Shown here: piece after piece, positions 16,922 through 30,315 of the stretch
How positions within the stretch are numbered: position 1 is the first letter of the stretch
How the letters are laid out: each line of letters opens with the position of its first letter
From: an uncultured Caballeronia sp.
GTDB taxonomy: Bacteria; Pseudomonadota; Gammaproteobacteria; Burkholderiales; Burkholderiaceae
DNA: 40,173 nt
Assembly (NCBI GenBank): GCA_940588625.1
Contig: CALNPU010000013.1
Span: 1 to 40,173, forward strand
Reading direction: 5' to 3'
The notes under the pieces: model-generated
Database searches by the model: none
What the model was told of the DNA's origin: nothing
What the model saw: only the letters and a program-made list of their open reading frames with translations
Translations under genes and position numbers: made by a program

Positions 16922-18061
16922 GTGTTGCCGTCATTCTTTCCCGCAATCCTCACACTCGCCGACGGTACGGTCTTTCGTGGTCACATGATCGGCGCGTCCG
17001 GTCACACGATCGGCGAAGTGGTGTTCAACACCGCTATCACCGGTTATCAGGAAATCCTGACGGACCCGAGCTACGCCCAGCAAATCGTCACCCTGACGTA
17101 TCCGCACATCGGCAATGTCGGTGTGAACGCTGAAGACGTCGAATCCACCAAAGTCCATGCCGCCGGCCTGATCATCCGAGATCTGCCGGTGCTCGCCTCG
17201 AATTTCCGCTCCGAACAATCTCTCGCCGACTATCTGAAAGCGGAAAACGTCGTCGCCATTTCGAACATCGATACACGCAAACTCACGCGAATCCTGCGCG
17301 ACAAGGGTGCGCAAAACGGCTACATTCTCGCCGGTGACGATGAAGCGAAAGCCTTGGAACTCGCGCGCTCGTTCCCGGGTTTGTCGGGAATGGACCTCGC
17401 CAAGGTCGTCTCCACCAAGGAAAAGTACGAGTGGAAACAGTCCGAATGGCGCCTGGAAAGCGGCTATGGTGAGCAGAAGGCGCCGCAGTATCGCGTGGTC
17501 GCGTTCGACTACGGCGTGAAGTACAGCATCCTGCGCATGCTGACCGAGCGCGGTTGCCATGTCACCGTGCTGCCGGCTGAGTCGACCGCTGCCGACGCCC
17601 TCGCGCTGAAACCCAATGGCATCTTCCTCTCGAACGGTCCCGGCGATCCGGAGCCGTGCGACTACGCGATTGCAGCCACGCGCGAATTCATCAAACGCGG
17701 CATTCCGACGTTCGGCATTTGCCTTGGTCACCAGATCATGGGCCTGGCTGTGGGCGCGAAGACCATGAAGATGAAAACGGGCCATCACGGCGCGAATCAT
17801 CCGGTGAAGGATCTCGAGAACGGTCGCGTGGTGATCACATCGCAGAACCACGGTTTTGCCGTCGATGCCGCCACGCTGCCGGCCAACGCCCGAGTCACGC
17901 ATACGTCGCTGTTCGACGGCACGCTGCAGGGCTTCGCGCTCACCGACAAACCCGCGTTCTGCTTCCAGGGTCACCCTGAAGCGTCGCCGGGACCGAACGA
18001 TATTGCATACTTGTTCGATCAATTCGTCGGCCTGATGGAAGCGCAAAAAGTCGCAGCTTAA
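16922..18061 (+). CDS. carA: Carbamoyl-phosphate synthase small (glutaminase) subunit
   Basis: Encodes 379 residues from a GTG start with an ideal AAGGAG ribosome-binding site. The N-terminal CPSase small-chain domain is followed by a class-I glutamine amidotransferase domain with nucleophile Cys267 in FGICLGHQ and the His/Glu of the triad in [11 protein letters not shown]. It releases ammonia from glutamine for the CarB subunit. It is 37 bases upstream of carB in one operon and intact. The pathway feeds both arginine and pyrimidine synthesis. Confidence 0.97.
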   Translation: MLPSFFPAILTLADGTVFRGHMIGASGHTIGEVVFNTAITGYQEILTDPSYAQQIVTLTYPHIGNVGVNAEDVESTKVHAAGLIIRDLPVLASNFRSEQSLADYLKAENVVAISNIDTRKLTRILRDKGAQNGYILAGDDEAKALELARSFPGLSGMDLAKVVSTKEKYEWKQSEWRLESGYGEQKAPQYRVVAFDYGVKYSILRMLTERGCHVTVLPAESTAADALALKPNGIFLSNGPGDPEPCDYAIAATREFIKRGIPTFGICLGHQIMGLAVGAKTMKMKTGHHGANHPVKDLENGRVVITSQNHGFAVDAATLPANARVTHTSLFDGTLQGFALTDKPAFCFQGHPEASPGPNDIAYLFDQFVGLMEAQKVAA

Positions 18062-18098
18062 GACCAGAAACATAGCAACACAATCATTGAGAGCAGTT

Positions 18099-21353
<3,255 letters not shown>

Positions 21354-21414
21354 GGCGTCTGATTCGAGTCTCAGCAGTATCGGCAGTCTCCAAACGAAGT
21401 CTAAGCATCAAGGG

Positions 21415-21476
21415 CCGCGGTTAAGCGGCGTCTTCCTTTTTTACCGGGAGATGCACTTAACCGCGGTAATTTTTTA
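21415..21476 (+). terminator. Terminator-like hairpin after carAB
   Basis: A perfect 11-bp inverted repeat CCGCGGTTAAG (21415-21425) / CTTAACCGCGG (21456-21466) with a 30-base loop is followed by TAATTTTTTA. The loop is longer than usual for a terminator. It lies between carB and greA and could also shape the greA leader. Confidence 0.7.
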
Positions 21477-21505
21477 CGTCTGCATTTTTACGTAATGAGT
21501 TGTTT

Positions 21506-21982
21506 ATGAGCACAGTTCCTTTGACTAAACGCGGCGCGGCATTGCTGCGCGACGAATTGCAACGCCTCAAATCCGTGGAGCGTCCGGCTGTCGTGAATTC
21601 GATCGCCGAGGCCCGCGCCCAGGGCGATCTGTCGGAAAACGCCGAATACGACGCGGCCAAGGAGAAGCAGGGCTTTATCGAGGGCCGCATTGCCGAGATC
21701 GAGTCGAAGCTGGCCGGCGCGCAAGTCATCGACCCGACGGCTGTAGAAGCCGACGGTCGCGTGATCTTCGGCGCAACGGTCGAGCTAGAAGAGACGGCCA
21801 CGGGCGACATGGTCACGTACCAGATCGTCGGCGACGACGAAGCGGACATCGATCACGGACTGATCTCCATCAGCTCGCCCATCGCGCGTGCGCTGATCGG
21901 CAAGACCGAGGGTGACGTAGCGTCGGTGCAGGCGCCGAGCGGCGCGCGCGAGTACGAAATCATCGTGGTCAAGTACGTCTGA
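21506..21982 (+). CDS. greA: Transcription elongation factor GreA
   Basis: Encodes 158 residues from the ATG at 21506 ([14 protein letters not shown]). The N-terminal antiparallel coiled coil (residues 8-75) carries the acidic tip in [14 protein letters not shown], whose Asp and Glu stimulate transcript cleavage by RNA polymerase. A C-terminal FKBP-like domain follows ([31 protein letters not shown]). It rescues backtracked RNA polymerase. Normal length and intact. Its stop overlaps the start of the following DUF4149 gene (TGATG). Confidence 0.96.
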   Translation: MSTVPLTKRGAALLRDELQRLKSVERPAVVNSIAEARAQGDLSENAEYDAAKEKQGFIEGRIAEIESKLAGAQVIDPTAVEADGRVIFGATVELEETATGDMVTYQIVGDDEADIDHGLISISSPIARALIGKTEGDVASVQAPSGAREYEIIVVKYV

Positions 21983-22441
21983 TGGCTTATCGATTCTTTC
22001 GGATCATCGCCATGATCTGGGGGGTAGGCAGCGTGCTGACGCTCGGGTACGTGGCCGCGCCGGTGCTGTTCAGCATGCTTGACCGGACATCGGCGAGATC
22101 GGTTGCGGCCCAGCTCCCAGCTGTTTCGCATCGAGAGATTCCTCGGGGTGATCTGCGCGCTGCTGCTGGTATTGGCTAACCGCCTCGTTCGGACGGGTTT
22201 CGCCGAATACAAGCGGACCAGCTGGGTCATAGCGGGCATGCTGCTATGCGTGCTGATCGGTTTTTCGGCCTGCAACCGGTTCATGAACGTGCTGCGGGTG
22301 GCGGCTCAGGAAGGCGGAATGGAACTCGCGCAATCACCCTTGCAAGCCGCTATGCTGCACGGGGTGTCCAGCGCGTTCTTCTACCTGGTAGAGAGCATGG
22401 TGTTGTTCTGGCGCCTGCCGCCTGGGCAGTTTCCGGCGTAA
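21982..22441 (+). pseudogene. DUF4149 membrane protein, frameshifted
   Basis: The ATG overlaps the greA stop by one base. The first frame gives [20 protein letters not shown] through SMLDRTSA and AAQL, then is lost near 22110. A second frame continues as FRIERFLGVICALLLVLANR, TSWVIAGMLLCVLIGF and MLHGVSSAFFYLVESM to a TAA at 22441. Together they make a protein with about four helices matching DUF4149, usually found between greA and yhbY in this group. Small compensating indels also seem present near 22265 (FSACNRFMN in place of a hydrophobic stretch) and near 22380. The truncated 65-residue product would retain one helix. Family function is unknown. Confidence 0.78.
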
Positions 22442-22496
22442 TCGGTCATTCCGAAGGGAAAGACAGCCAGCGTCGCGGCACGTCGCGCGCGCGGTT

Positions 22497-22543
22497 AAAA
22501 AAAGCCGGCCATGCCCGAGAGTATCGGGCGTGGCCGGCTTTTT
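22497..22543. terminator. Bidirectional Rho-independent terminator
   Basis: An A-run followed by stem AAAGCCGGCCA / TGGCCGGCTTT, extended by GCCCGA / TCGGGC around loop GAGTA, then TTTTGCTTTT. It separates the plus-strand DUF4149 gene from the convergent yhbY. Confidence 0.88.
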
Positions 22544-22568
22544 GCTTTTCGGGCGAGCCTGGAAAGGC

Positions 22569-23123
22569 TTATTTCGACGATTGATGGTGACGCTTGACGC
22601 TGGGCAGACGCTTCTTTGCGCGCTTGACGTTGCCGCCAGCCGTTACACTTTCGTTGCCACGAACCAACAGTTTTTGCTCCTTTGGCTTGCGGACCACAGG
22701 TGCATCACGCGTGATCTCGACGACCTTGACCACGCGCGGCGCACGTCCCTTCGACGAGGTTTCGGCAGCGGCTTCGCCGGCGCTCGGAGGCGCTATGCGG
22801 TTGGCGCCGCGGACACCGGCAGCGCGTGAAGGCTTGGCCGCCGCTTCGTCGCTTTTCGACCGCCACACCACAAGCAACTTGCCGATCTGCTGGATCGGCG
22901 CCGCGCCCAGCCGGTCGCAGATTTCGACGTAGGCTGCGGTGCGGGCTTCGCGGTAGTCGCCGAACACGCGGATCTTGATGAGCTGATGTGCAGCAAGGTG
23001 TACCTCGATCTCGGCCATGGCCTCGGTCAGCCCTTCGCCGCCAACGAGTACGACGGGCTTGAGCGCGCGAGCCTAGGAGCGCAGGTCGGCGCGTTGGGCA
23101 GGAGAAAGTTTGAGAGCTGGCAT
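22569..23123 (-). pseudogene. yhbY: YhbY-type RNA-binding protein with an in-frame stop at codon 17
   Basis: From ATG 23121-23123 the sequence reads MPALKLSPAQRADLRS, then TAG (23073-23075), then continues in the same frame as ARALKPVVLVGGEGLTEAM for the rest of the CRS1/YhbY domain (GDYREARTAAYVEICDRLGA, IGKLLVVWRS) and a basic C-terminal tail rich in Lys/Arg. The stop replaces a residue in helix 1 and differs by one base from several sense codons. An internal ATG at 23018 could restart translation but would drop the first 35 residues, including the GxxG-type loop. YhbY is a small KH-like protein associated with ribosome assembly. There are no frameshifts, so this looks like a recent nonsense event, or much less likely readthrough. 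Confidence 0.85.
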
Positions 23124-23541
23124 GAGAAGTAACGGACTCGACTAAAATGAGAGGCGCCGTAGCGTAAAAACGGCTGAACGGTCGCGATTGCAAAACAAAG
23201 ACGGGCAGGGCGGGACGTCTTGCTCAAGAAAATGACGGACGGCGCGAGGCGGTGCGGCGAGCAACGGACTTGATTTTAACGAATCTTTAATCGCCGGAGC
23301 TCGGACGCCGCCGGTTGCCAGGCAAGTCCGAAGCACGTTATTCGCCTCGGGCATTTGGCAAACCCGCTGGCAAACACAGGACGCAACGGCGCCGGTATTG
23401 GCTGGCCACTTCGGTTGTCCACATCGACGAAGGCTGCTTCTTATTGGCCAAATGAGTGCCCAGCAAATGAGCAGCAGCCCGAATTAGACGCGTATTATCC
23501 GCTAAAAGCACAGCGCTTCACGCAGCAAGAGTTCATTCTTA
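23124..23541. other. Divergent intergenic region between yhbY and rlmE
   Basis: No supported gene. It must contain the divergent promoters. A TATTAT at 23493-23498 is a possible -10 for rlmE, without a good -35. The 418 bases are longer than needed for two promoters, but I see no coding-like segment or strong hairpin. Confidence 0.4.
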
Positions 23542-24204
23542 ATGGCAAAAAATCGCTTCAATTACTCGTGGTTGCACGACCACATCAACGATCCGTACGT
23601 GAAACTCGCGCAGCGCGAAGGCTATCGGGCGCGCGCAGCGTACAAGCTCAAGGAGATCGACGAGCAGGACAAGTTGATCAAACCGGGCCAGATCATCGTC
23701 GACCTGGGGTCGGCCCCGGGAAGCTGGAGCCAATACGCGCGCAACCAGTTGGCTAAAGGCGCAAAGCGCGGTGAAACGCGCGAAGGCGGGATCGATGGCA
23801 AGATCATCGCGCTTGACCTGCTGCCCATGGAGCCGATTGCCGACGTGATCTTCATCCAGGGTGACTTCCGCGAAGACCTGGTACTGGACCAGCTGAAGGA
23901 AATCGTCGGAGATCATCAAGTCGATCTTGTAATCTCGGACATGGCCCCCAACCTCTCAGGTGTTGCCAGTGCGGATGTAGCACGAATGGAACATCTGTGC
24001 GATCTGGCGCTCGACTTATCGCAGAACCATTTGAAGCCGGAAGGCGCTTTATTGGTCAAATGTTTTCATGGCAGCGGCTATAGTCAAATAGTGGAAAAGT
24101 TCAAGCATCAATTCAAAATCGTCGCGCCGCGCAAGCCGAAGGCGTCGCGCGATAAATCGTCCGAAACGTTTATTTTGGGCAGGCAACTCAAGCATCCGGA
24201 TTGA
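23542..24204 (+). CDS. rlmE: 23S rRNA 2'-O-ribose methyltransferase RlmE (FtsJ)
   Basis: Encodes 220 residues, ATG at 23542. It is a Rossmann methyltransferase with SAM motif [12 protein letters not shown] near residue 53, [13 protein letters not shown] containing the catalytic Asp, and [11 protein letters not shown] containing the catalytic Lys; the basic N-terminus and [15 protein letters not shown] near the C-terminus are typical. It methylates U2552 in the A-loop of 23S rRNA. Its position next to ftsH is conserved in proteobacteria. Relative to E. coli there is an insertion after the first SAM motif ([15 protein letters not shown]), common in betaproteobacteria. Intact. Confidence 0.95.
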   Translation: MAKNRFNYSWLHDHINDPYVKLAQREGYRARAAYKLKEIDEQDKLIKPGQIIVDLGSAPGSWSQYARNQLAKGAKRGETREGGIDGKIIALDLLPMEPIADVIFIQGDFREDLVLDQLKEIVGDHQVDLVISDMAPNLSGVASADVARMEHLCDLALDLSQNHLKPEGALLVKCFHGSGYSQIVEKFKHQFKIVAPRKPKASRDKSSETFILGRQLKHPD

Positions 24205-24413
24205 GAGTTGCGGGTGGAAACGCCGCTGGAGATCGGGTGTCCTGGCGGGCATTTTTGCCGGATATGCCCAAAAATCGGGTCCAGGCCGCTATCTTCGTGC
24301 TAGTTAAAGGCTATAGCAGGGGTTTGCGGTCTGGATTAGAATGCTTTCGCGGTGCCGCAAGGCAAATCGCAAGGCAAATGTAGGCGCCCGTCTATGAGTG
24401 AAGGAGTGGTGCT

Positions 24414-26309
24414 TTGAACAACAATATGTTCTCTAAGGCAGCGGTGTGGATGGTTATCGCACTGGTGCTGTTCACGGTGTTCAAGCAGTTCGACAAGCCC
24501 CGCGTCCAGGAAGGTGTTTCGTATTCGCAATTCATGGAGGACGCGAAGTCCGGTAAGGTCAAGACCGTCACCGTTCAGGGCCGTAATCTCACCGTTACTC
24601 CCGCAGACGGTCAGAAATATCAAATCGTGTCGCCTGGCGATATCTGGATGGTCGGCGACTTGATGAAGTATGGCGTCCAGGTCAGCGGCAAGGCCGACGA
24701 CGAACCGAACGCGCTGGTTTCCGCGTTGTATTACCTCGGACCGACGATCCTGATCATCGGTTTCTGGTTCTTCATGATGCGGCAGATGCAGGGCGGCGGG
24801 AAAGGCGGAGCATTTTCGTTCGGCAAGTCGCGAGCGCGGCTGATCGACGAAAACAATAACGCGATCAATTTTACCGATGTCGCAGGCTGTGACGAGGCGA
24901 AGGAGGAGGTCTCCGAACTCGTCGACTTCCTGCGCGATCCGCAGAAATTCCAGAAGCTGGGTGGCCGGATTCCCCGCGGTGTGCTGCTGGTCGGCCCTCC
25001 GGGTACGGGAAAGACGCTCCTGGCGCGCGCCATTGCGGGCGAAGCGAAGGTACCGTTCTTCAGCATCTCCGGTTCGGACTTCGTTGAAATGTTCGTGGGT
25101 GTGGGTGCGGCTCGGGTGCGCGACATGTTCGAGCAGGCCAAGAAGCATGCTCCGTGTATCGTGTTTATCGACGAAATCGATGCTGTGGGCCGTCATCGCG
25201 GCGCCGGCATGGGCGGCGGTAACGACGAACGCGAACAGACGTTAAACCAGATGCTCGTGGAAATGGACGGTTTCGAGGCGAACTCCGGCGTGATCGTGAT
25301 CGCCGCGACCAACCGCTCGGACGTGCTGGACAAAGCGTTGTTGCGTCCGGGCCGTTTCGACCGTCAGGTGTACGTGGGCTTGCCGGATATCCGCGGTCGT
25401 GAACACATCATGAAGGTCCACCTGCGCAAGGTGCCTATTTCGAATGACGTCGACGCCTCGGTGATTGCACGTGGTACGCCAGGCTTTTCGGGCGCTGATT
25501 TGGCGAACCTCGTGAACGAAGCAGCGTTGTTTGCGGCTCGTCGTGGCAAGCGGATCGTCGAAATGGCGGACTTCGAAGACGCGAAAGACAAGATCTTCAT
25601 GGGTCCGGAACGCAAGTCTGCTGTGATGCGTGAAGAAGAGCGTCGCAATACGGCATATCACGAGTCGGGTCACGCGGTGGTGGCGAAGCTGCTGCCTCAT
25701 GCCGATCCGGTCCACAAGGTCACCATCATGCCGCGCGGCTGGGCATTGGGCGTCACGTGGCAGTTGCCGGAACATGATCGCGTGAACTTGTATCGCGACA
25801 AGATGCTCGAGGAAATCGCCATTCTGTTTGGTGGTCGGGTGTCGGAAGAAGTGTTCCTGAACTCCATGTCGACGGGTGCATCGAACGACTTCGAGCGCGC
25901 GACGAAAATGGCGCGCGACATGGTGACGCGCTACGGTATGTCGGATGTGCTCGGCACCATGGTTTATGTCGACACTGAACAGGACGGCATGTTTGGCAAG
26001 ATGGCATCGAAGACGATATCCGAAGCCACGCAGCAAAAGGTCGATGCCGAAATTCGCCGGATTCTCGACGAACAATACGGTTTTGCCCGCGAGCTGCTGG
26101 AAGATAACCGCGACAAGGTTGAAGCCATGACGAAAGCGTTGCTGGAATGGGAAACCATCGACGCAGACCAGATCAGCGACATCATGGGCGGTCGTCCGCC
26201 GCGTCCGCCGAAGAATCTGCTGCCGCCGTCGGGTAATCCGTCGTCGGGTGGCGGAAACACCGGCGCGGAAGTCAAACCGGGTAACGCCACGGCTCCTGCT
26301 TCAGTCTGA
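24414..26309 (+). CDS. ftsH: ATP-dependent zinc metalloprotease FtsH
   Basis: Encodes 631 residues from a TTG start ([11 protein letters not shown]) preceded by AAGGAG. There are two membrane segments (about 8-24 and 102-121) with a periplasmic domain between. The AAA+ domain has Walker A GPPGTGKT (194-201), Walker B VFIDEID (Asp253, Glu254) and second-region arginines in LRPGRFDR. The M41 zinc site is HESGH (His416, His420) with Asp492 in STGASNDF as third ligand. Residue 443 is Trp in PRGWALG, where the family almost always has Arg (PRGRALG). The C-terminal tail is Pro/Gly-rich. FtsH extracts and degrades membrane and regulatory proteins as a hexamer. The frame is intact. Confidence 0.97.
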   Translation: MNNNMFSKAAVWMVIALVLFTVFKQFDKPRVQEGVSYSQFMEDAKSGKVKTVTVQGRNLTVTPADGQKYQIVSPGDIWMVGDLMKYGVQVSGKADDEPNALVSALYYLGPTILIIGFWFFMMRQMQGGGKGGAFSFGKSRARLIDENNNAINFTDVAGCDEAKEEVSELVDFLRDPQKFQKLGGRIPRGVLLVGPPGTGKTLLARAIAGEAKVPFFSISGSDFVEMFVGVGAARVRDMFEQAKKHAPCIVFIDEIDAVGRHRGAGMGGGNDEREQTLNQMLVEMDGFEANSGVIVIAATNRSDVLDKALLRPGRFDRQVYVGLPDIRGREHIMKVHLRKVPISNDVDASVIARGTPGFSGADLANLVNEAALFAARRGKRIVEMADFEDAKDKIFMGPERKSAVMREEERRNTAYHESGHAVVAKLLPHADPVHKVTIMPRGWALGVTWQLPEHDRVNLYRDKMLEEIAILFGGRVSEEVFLNSMSTGASNDFERATKMARDMVTRYGMSDVLGTMVYVDTEQDGMFGKMASKTISEATQQKVDAEIRRILDEQYGFARELLEDNRDKVEAMTKALLEWETIDADQISDIMGGRPPRPPKNLLPPSGNPSSGGGNTGAEVKPGNATAPASV

Positions 26310-26330
26310 CGCGATCCTGAGGCAATTCAG

Positions 26331-26363
26331 AAGGGGCTGGTGTGTTTTCACACCAGCCCTTTT
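26331..26363 (+). terminator. Terminator of ftsH
   Basis: An 11-bp perfect stem GGGCTGGTGTG (26334-26344) / CACACCAGCCC (26349-26359) with loop TTTT, followed by TTTT. It separates ftsH from folP. Confidence 0.92.
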
Positions 26364-26496
26364 CCGTTGTAGCCCGCTTTTGAGACCGCCTGGGCAGGGC
26401 CGCTGGTTTGCGGCCGATTGCCAAGCACCGCCGTATGCGATTCGAATGGCGGACTGATCGGCGTCAAAACATAGCTAATTCATCAGGCCGACCACT

Positions 26497-27396
26497 ATGC
26501 TGTCTTCGCCTTTGCCGAACAACGCTCATGCTGCGGCTCAACCGCTTCAATGCGGCCGGTTCACGCTAACCTTCGAGCGCCCGCTGATCATGGGCATTCT
26601 CAACGTCACGTCGGATTCGTTCTCCGATGGCGGTCGTTTTGTCGCACGTGAGGCGGCGCTCGCACAAGCCGCCGAGATGATTCGTGACGCCGCCGACATG
26701 ATTGACATTGGCGGTGAGTCGACCCGCCCGGGCGCGCCGCCCGTACCGCTCGACGAGGAGCTCGAACACGTGATCCCCGTGATCGAAGCGTTGCGCTCGG
26801 CGGGGGTACCGCTTTCCATCGATACCTACAAACCCGCGGTCATGCGCGCGGCGCTGAACGCAGGCGCGGACATGATCAATGACATATGGGGCCTGCGTCG
26901 TGAAGGCGCACTCGATGCCGTCAGGAACAGCGCGTGCGGGATCTGCGTCATGCACATGCTCGGTGAGCCGCAAACCATGCAGATGCAGCCTGTGTATCGC
27001 GACGTTGTGACGGAGGTGCGGGAATTTTTCGAGGAACGGCTCCGCACGCTGACGAGCGGAGGAATAAGCGCAGAGCGGATCTGCCTCGATCCCGGCTTTG
27101 GGTTCGGCAAATCCCTGATCGATCATAACTACGCCTTGCTGGCGCATTTCGCCGAGACGCAACCCGCGAACTCGCGTTTCCCGTTATTGGCCGGAATGTC
27201 ACGCAAGTCGATGCTTGGCGCGGTGACCGGGCGAATGCAGCCGGTCGAGCGTGTGGCGGCGAGCGTCGCAGCGGGGGTGTGCGCGGTCGAGCGGGGCGCG
27301 GCAATTGTGCGCGTGCACGATGTCGCCGCTACTTCGGATGCTTTGAAGGTATGGCAGGCGGTGCGTGCCGCCGCCCATCCTGTTTTGACAACATAG
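26497..27396 (+). CDS. folP: Dihydropteroate synthase
   Basis: Encodes 299 residues from the ATG at 26497; the first 25 residues are poorly conserved. It is a TIM-barrel pterin-binding enzyme: IMGILNVTSDSFSDGG (signature 1), MIDIGGESTRPGA (signature 2), SIDTYKP, MINDIWG, LDPGFGFGKS and PLLAGMSRKSMLG. It condenses p-aminobenzoate with hydroxymethyl-dihydropterin pyrophosphate in folate synthesis and is the sulfonamide target. It lies between ftsH and glmM in the arrangement typical of proteobacteria. Intact. Confidence 0.96.
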   Translation: MLSSPLPNNAHAAAQPLQCGRFTLTFERPLIMGILNVTSDSFSDGGRFVAREAALAQAAEMIRDAADMIDIGGESTRPGAPPVPLDEELEHVIPVIEALRSAGVPLSIDTYKPAVMRAALNAGADMINDIWGLRREGALDAVRNSACGICVMHMLGEPQTMQMQPVYRDVVTEVREFFEERLRTLTSGGISAERICLDPGFGFGKSLIDHNYALLAHFAETQPANSRFPLLAGMSRKSMLGAVTGRMQPVERVAASVAAGVCAVERGAAIVRVHDVAATSDALKVWQAVRAAAHPVLTT

Positions 27397-27470
27397 ACTT
27401 CGCGAACGCATCGCGAGTGTTGGAATTCACAGTTCACGCTTAATTTTTGCGCAAGGATAAGAACGAAACA

Positions 27471-28829
27471 ATGGCACGTCGATATTTTGGAACGGATGGC
27501 ATTCGAGGCAAGGTCGGTGATGTGCCGATCACGCCTGATTTTGTGTTGCGGCTGGGTTATGCAGCAGGGAAAGTGCTGGCGGAAGCGGACCAATGGGCGC
27601 AGCGCGGCAGCCGCCCGACCGTGCTGATTGGCAAGGACACGCGGGTGTCGGGGTACATGCTGGAAGCGGCACTGGAGTCGGGCTTTTCGGCTGCGGGCGT
27701 TGACGTGATGCTGGCCGGCCCTATTCCGACACCGGGCGTCGCCTACCTGACGCGGGCATTGCACCTGGCGGCGGGCGTGGTGATCAGCGCCTCGCACAAC
27801 CCGTACTACGACAACGGCATCAAGTTTTTCTCGGCCGATGGCAACAAGCTCCCGGACGAAGTCGAGTTGCAGATTGAAGCGCAACTTGACGAACTTATGT
27901 CCTGTGCGCCGTCCGAACTGCTGGGCAAAGCGTGCCGGCTGGACGATGCACGCAGACGCTACATCGAATTCTGCAAGAATACCTTCCCGGCCAGTTTCGA
28001 CCTGCATGGTCTCAAGCTGGTGGTCGACTGCGCTCACGGTGCGGCGTACGACGTCGCGCCGCAGGTATTCCACGAGCTTGGTGCGGAAGTGGTGATGATC
28101 GGCGTGTCGCCGAACGGCTTCAACATCAACGACGGTTTTGGCGCCACCGCGCCCGACGCGCTTGTGCGTGCGGTGAAAGAGCATCGTGCCGATATCGGCA
28201 TTGCGCTTGATGGCGATGCGGACCGCCTGCAGGTCGTCGATGCCTCGGGCCGGCTCTACAACGGCGACGAGTTGCTGTACGTGCTAGTGAAGGACCGCAT
28301 TGCGACGGACGGGCATGTGGACGGCGCGGTCGGCACGCTGATGACGAACATGGCGGTGGAGGTCGCGCTGAAGCAGGCGGGCGTGCAGTTCGTGCGCGCG
28401 GCCGTGGGCGACCGCTACGTGCTCGAGAAGCTGCGCGAGAACAACTGGATGCTGGGTGCGGAGGGGTCGGGACATATCCTGTCGCTTGACCGGCATTCCA
28501 CGGGCGATGGCATTGTTTCGGCGCTGCTCGTGCTTGCGGCAATAAAGCGCGGCGGCAAGGCGCTTGCCGACTTGCTTGAGGGCGTGACGCTATTCCCGCA
28601 GAAGCTGATCAACGTACGGATGAGTCCGGACGCCGACTGGAAGAGCAGCAACGCCATCAAGCGGGCGATTGCGGAAGCCGAGGTCGCGTTGGAATCGCAT
28701 GGCCGGGTGTTGATTCGCGCGTCGGGCACGGAGCCCGTGTTGCGCGTGATGGTGGAAGCAGCGTCGAAAGCGGACGCGGTCGCGTACGCCGAACATATTG
28801 TGAAGGTCGTGAAGGACGCGACAACCTGA
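27471..28829 (+). CDS. glmM: Phosphoglucosamine mutase
   Basis: Encodes 452 residues from the ATG at 27471 ([17 protein letters not shown]); upstream in-frame codons are not part of the family. It is an alpha-D-phosphohexomutase with phosphoserine Ser108 in [14 protein letters not shown], the metal loop LDGDADR, the sugar-binding GAEGSGH, and the phosphate-binding [14 protein letters not shown]. It interconverts glucosamine 6-phosphate and glucosamine 1-phosphate for UDP-GlcNAc, hence peptidoglycan and lipopolysaccharide. It is 74 bases after folP, likely cotranscribed. Intact. Confidence 0.96.
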   Translation: MARRYFGTDGIRGKVGDVPITPDFVLRLGYAAGKVLAEADQWAQRGSRPTVLIGKDTRVSGYMLEAALESGFSAAGVDVMLAGPIPTPGVAYLTRALHLAAGVVISASHNPYYDNGIKFFSADGNKLPDEVELQIEAQLDELMSCAPSELLGKACRLDDARRRYIEFCKNTFPASFDLHGLKLVVDCAHGAAYDVAPQVFHELGAEVVMIGVSPNGFNINDGFGATAPDALVRAVKEHRADIGIALDGDADRLQVVDASGRLYNGDELLYVLVKDRIATDGHVDGAVGTLMTNMAVEVALKQAGVQFVRAAVGDRYVLEKLRENNWMLGAEGSGHILSLDRHSTGDGIVSALLVLAAIKRGGKALADLLEGVTLFPQKLINVRMSPDADWKSSNAIKRAIAEAEVALESHGRVLIRASGTEPVLRVMVEAASKADAVAYAEHIVKVVKDATT

Positions 28830-28860
28830 GAATAGCGAAGGTGCCGGGACTAATAACATA

Positions 28861-28887
28861 ACGCCACGGTTTACGCCGTGGCGTTTT
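28861..28887 (+). terminator. Terminator of folP-glmM
   Basis: A 9-bp stem ACGCCACGG (28861-28869) / CCGTGGCGT (28876-28884) with a 6-base loop and TTT at its end. Confidence 0.88.
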
Positions 28888-29133
28888 CACATGAGAGCGC
28901 ATGAGAGCCACGGCCGCCGTCAATTTCAGGTATCGAAGTATTTAAAAAGAACGATCATCCCAAAAAAATTGCACCATCCAGGTCGCGACATTACAAGGCT
29001 TTGTTGAGCCAGTAAATAATTGAAAGAAATCTGGTCAAATCGGCTCTATGGCTTTTCCATCAAGGGTCTGCGGCCAAATCGTCACACCATAAACTTTCGC
29101 CATCGTAAGATATTTGTCACATTTTTTCATCAA
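28888..29133. other. AT-rich region upstream of the pst promoter
   Basis: No gene. Bases 28930-29130 are distinctly AT-rich for this genome. A further GTCA word (TTTGTCACATTTTTTCATC, 29113-29131) lies just upstream of the called PhoB box with approximately helical spacing, which could be a second, weaker PhoB site. Confidence 0.45.
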
Positions 29134-29167
29134 TAGTCATCGGACTGTCACATTGAGCCCCTATTCT
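29134..29167 (+). promoter_or_regulatory. PhoB box and -10 element of pstS
   Basis: TAGTCAT (29134-29140), a 4-base spacer, and CTGTCAC (29145-29151) form two direct 7-mers with an 11-base period, close to the consensus CTGTCAT-N4-CTGTCAT. TATTCT (29162-29167) begins 10 bases after the box, the spacing used in PhoB-activated promoters where the box replaces the -35 element. It lies about 40 bases before the pstS ATG. It implies induction of pstSCAB-phoU-phoBR under phosphate limitation. Confidence 0.78.
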
Positions 29168-29207
29168 TCGCGGTGTTGAGCCACTTGCTCACAATCCTGG
29201 AGATCAC

Positions 29208-30248
29208 ATGAAATTGATGCACACCTTGCTCGCAGGCATCCTCGGCGCAATGTTTGCGATGTCGGCTCAAGCTGCGGACATCACCGGCGCGGGCAGTACC
29301 TTCGCTGCACCGATTTACACGAAATGGGCCGATACGTACCAGAAGTCGGGCGGCGGCAAGGTTAACTACCAAGGTATCGGTTCCTCGGGCGGCATCAAGC
29401 AAATCATCGCGAAGACGGTGGATTTCGCTGGCTCGGACGCACCGCTGAAGGATGACGAACTGGCAAAGCAGGGGCTTTTCCAGTTCCCGACAGTGGTTGG
29501 CGGCGTAGTTCCGGCGATCAACGTGCCGGGCATCAAGGCGGGCGGGATGACGCTGTCGGGTGAAGTTCTCGGCGACATCTACCTCGGCAAGATCAAGAAG
29601 TGGAACGACCCGGCTATCGCCGCGCTGAATCCGAAGCTGAAGCTGCCGGATACGGACATTGCTGTCGTGCGCCGCGCTGACGGTTCGGGCACGAGCTTCA
29701 TCTGGACGAACTATTTGTCCAAGGTGAACTCGGAATGGAAGAGCAAGATGGGCGAAGGTTCGACGGTCAACTGGCCGACGGGCACGGGCGGCAAGGGCAA
29801 CGACGGCGTCGCCGCGTTCGTTCAGCGTCTGCCGGGTGCTATCGGTTACGTGGAATGGGCGTACGCTAAGCAAAACAAGATGACCTACGTCGACTTGAAG
29901 AATTCGTCGGGCAACGTAGTCGAGCCGAAGACGGAAACGTTCAAGGCAGCGGCAGCGGACGCAGACTGGTCGAAGTCATTCTACCAAATCCTGACGGACG
30001 AGCCGGGCAAGGACGCATGGCCGATCGTGGGCGCAACTTTCGTGCTGCTGCACACGACGCAGGAGAAGGAAGCGCAAGGCGCAGAAACGCTGAAGTTCTT
30101 TGGCTGGGCGTTCAAGAACGGCACGCAAGCAGCGAACGAACTTGACTACATTCCGCTGCCTGATTCGGTGATCGCCGAAATCGAAACGCAGTGGAAAGCA
30201 AAGGTGAAGGACGCGTCGGGAGGCAGTCGCGCAGTAAGCCGCAGTTAG
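29208..30248 (+). CDS. pstS: Phosphate ABC transporter substrate-binding protein PstS
   Basis: Encodes 346 residues. A Sec signal peptide ends at MSAQAADI (cleavage after about residue 23), giving a periplasmic protein. The mature part has the PstS phosphate-binding loops: [31 protein letters not shown] and [10 protein letters not shown]. It delivers phosphate to PstCA. The last residues ([10 protein letters not shown]) look unlike the family. Restoring two bases near 30222 would give SGKAVAQ and a stop at 30235-30237, suggesting a small terminal frameshift that lengthens the tail without harming the fold. First gene of the pst-pho operon, behind the PhoB box. Confidence 0.95.
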   Translation: MKLMHTLLAGILGAMFAMSAQAADITGAGSTFAAPIYTKWADTYQKSGGGKVNYQGIGSSGGIKQIIAKTVDFAGSDAPLKDDELAKQGLFQFPTVVGGVVPAINVPGIKAGGMTLSGEVLGDIYLGKIKKWNDPAIAALNPKLKLPDTDIAVVRRADGSGTSFIWTNYLSKVNSEWKSKMGEGSTVNWPTGTGGKGNDGVAAFVQRLPGAIGYVEWAYAKQNKMTYVDLKNSSGNVVEPKTETFKAAAADADWSKSFYQILTDEPGKDAWPIVGATFVLLHTTQEKEAQGAETLKFFGWAFKNGTQAANELDYIPLPDSVIAEIETQWKAKVKDASGGSRAVSRS

Positions 30249-30315
30249 TACGCGGTAAGCAACAAGCATCTGGCTTCTTGGCTTGTATTGCCGCGCGGCC
30301 CTTCCGAAGGTTCCC

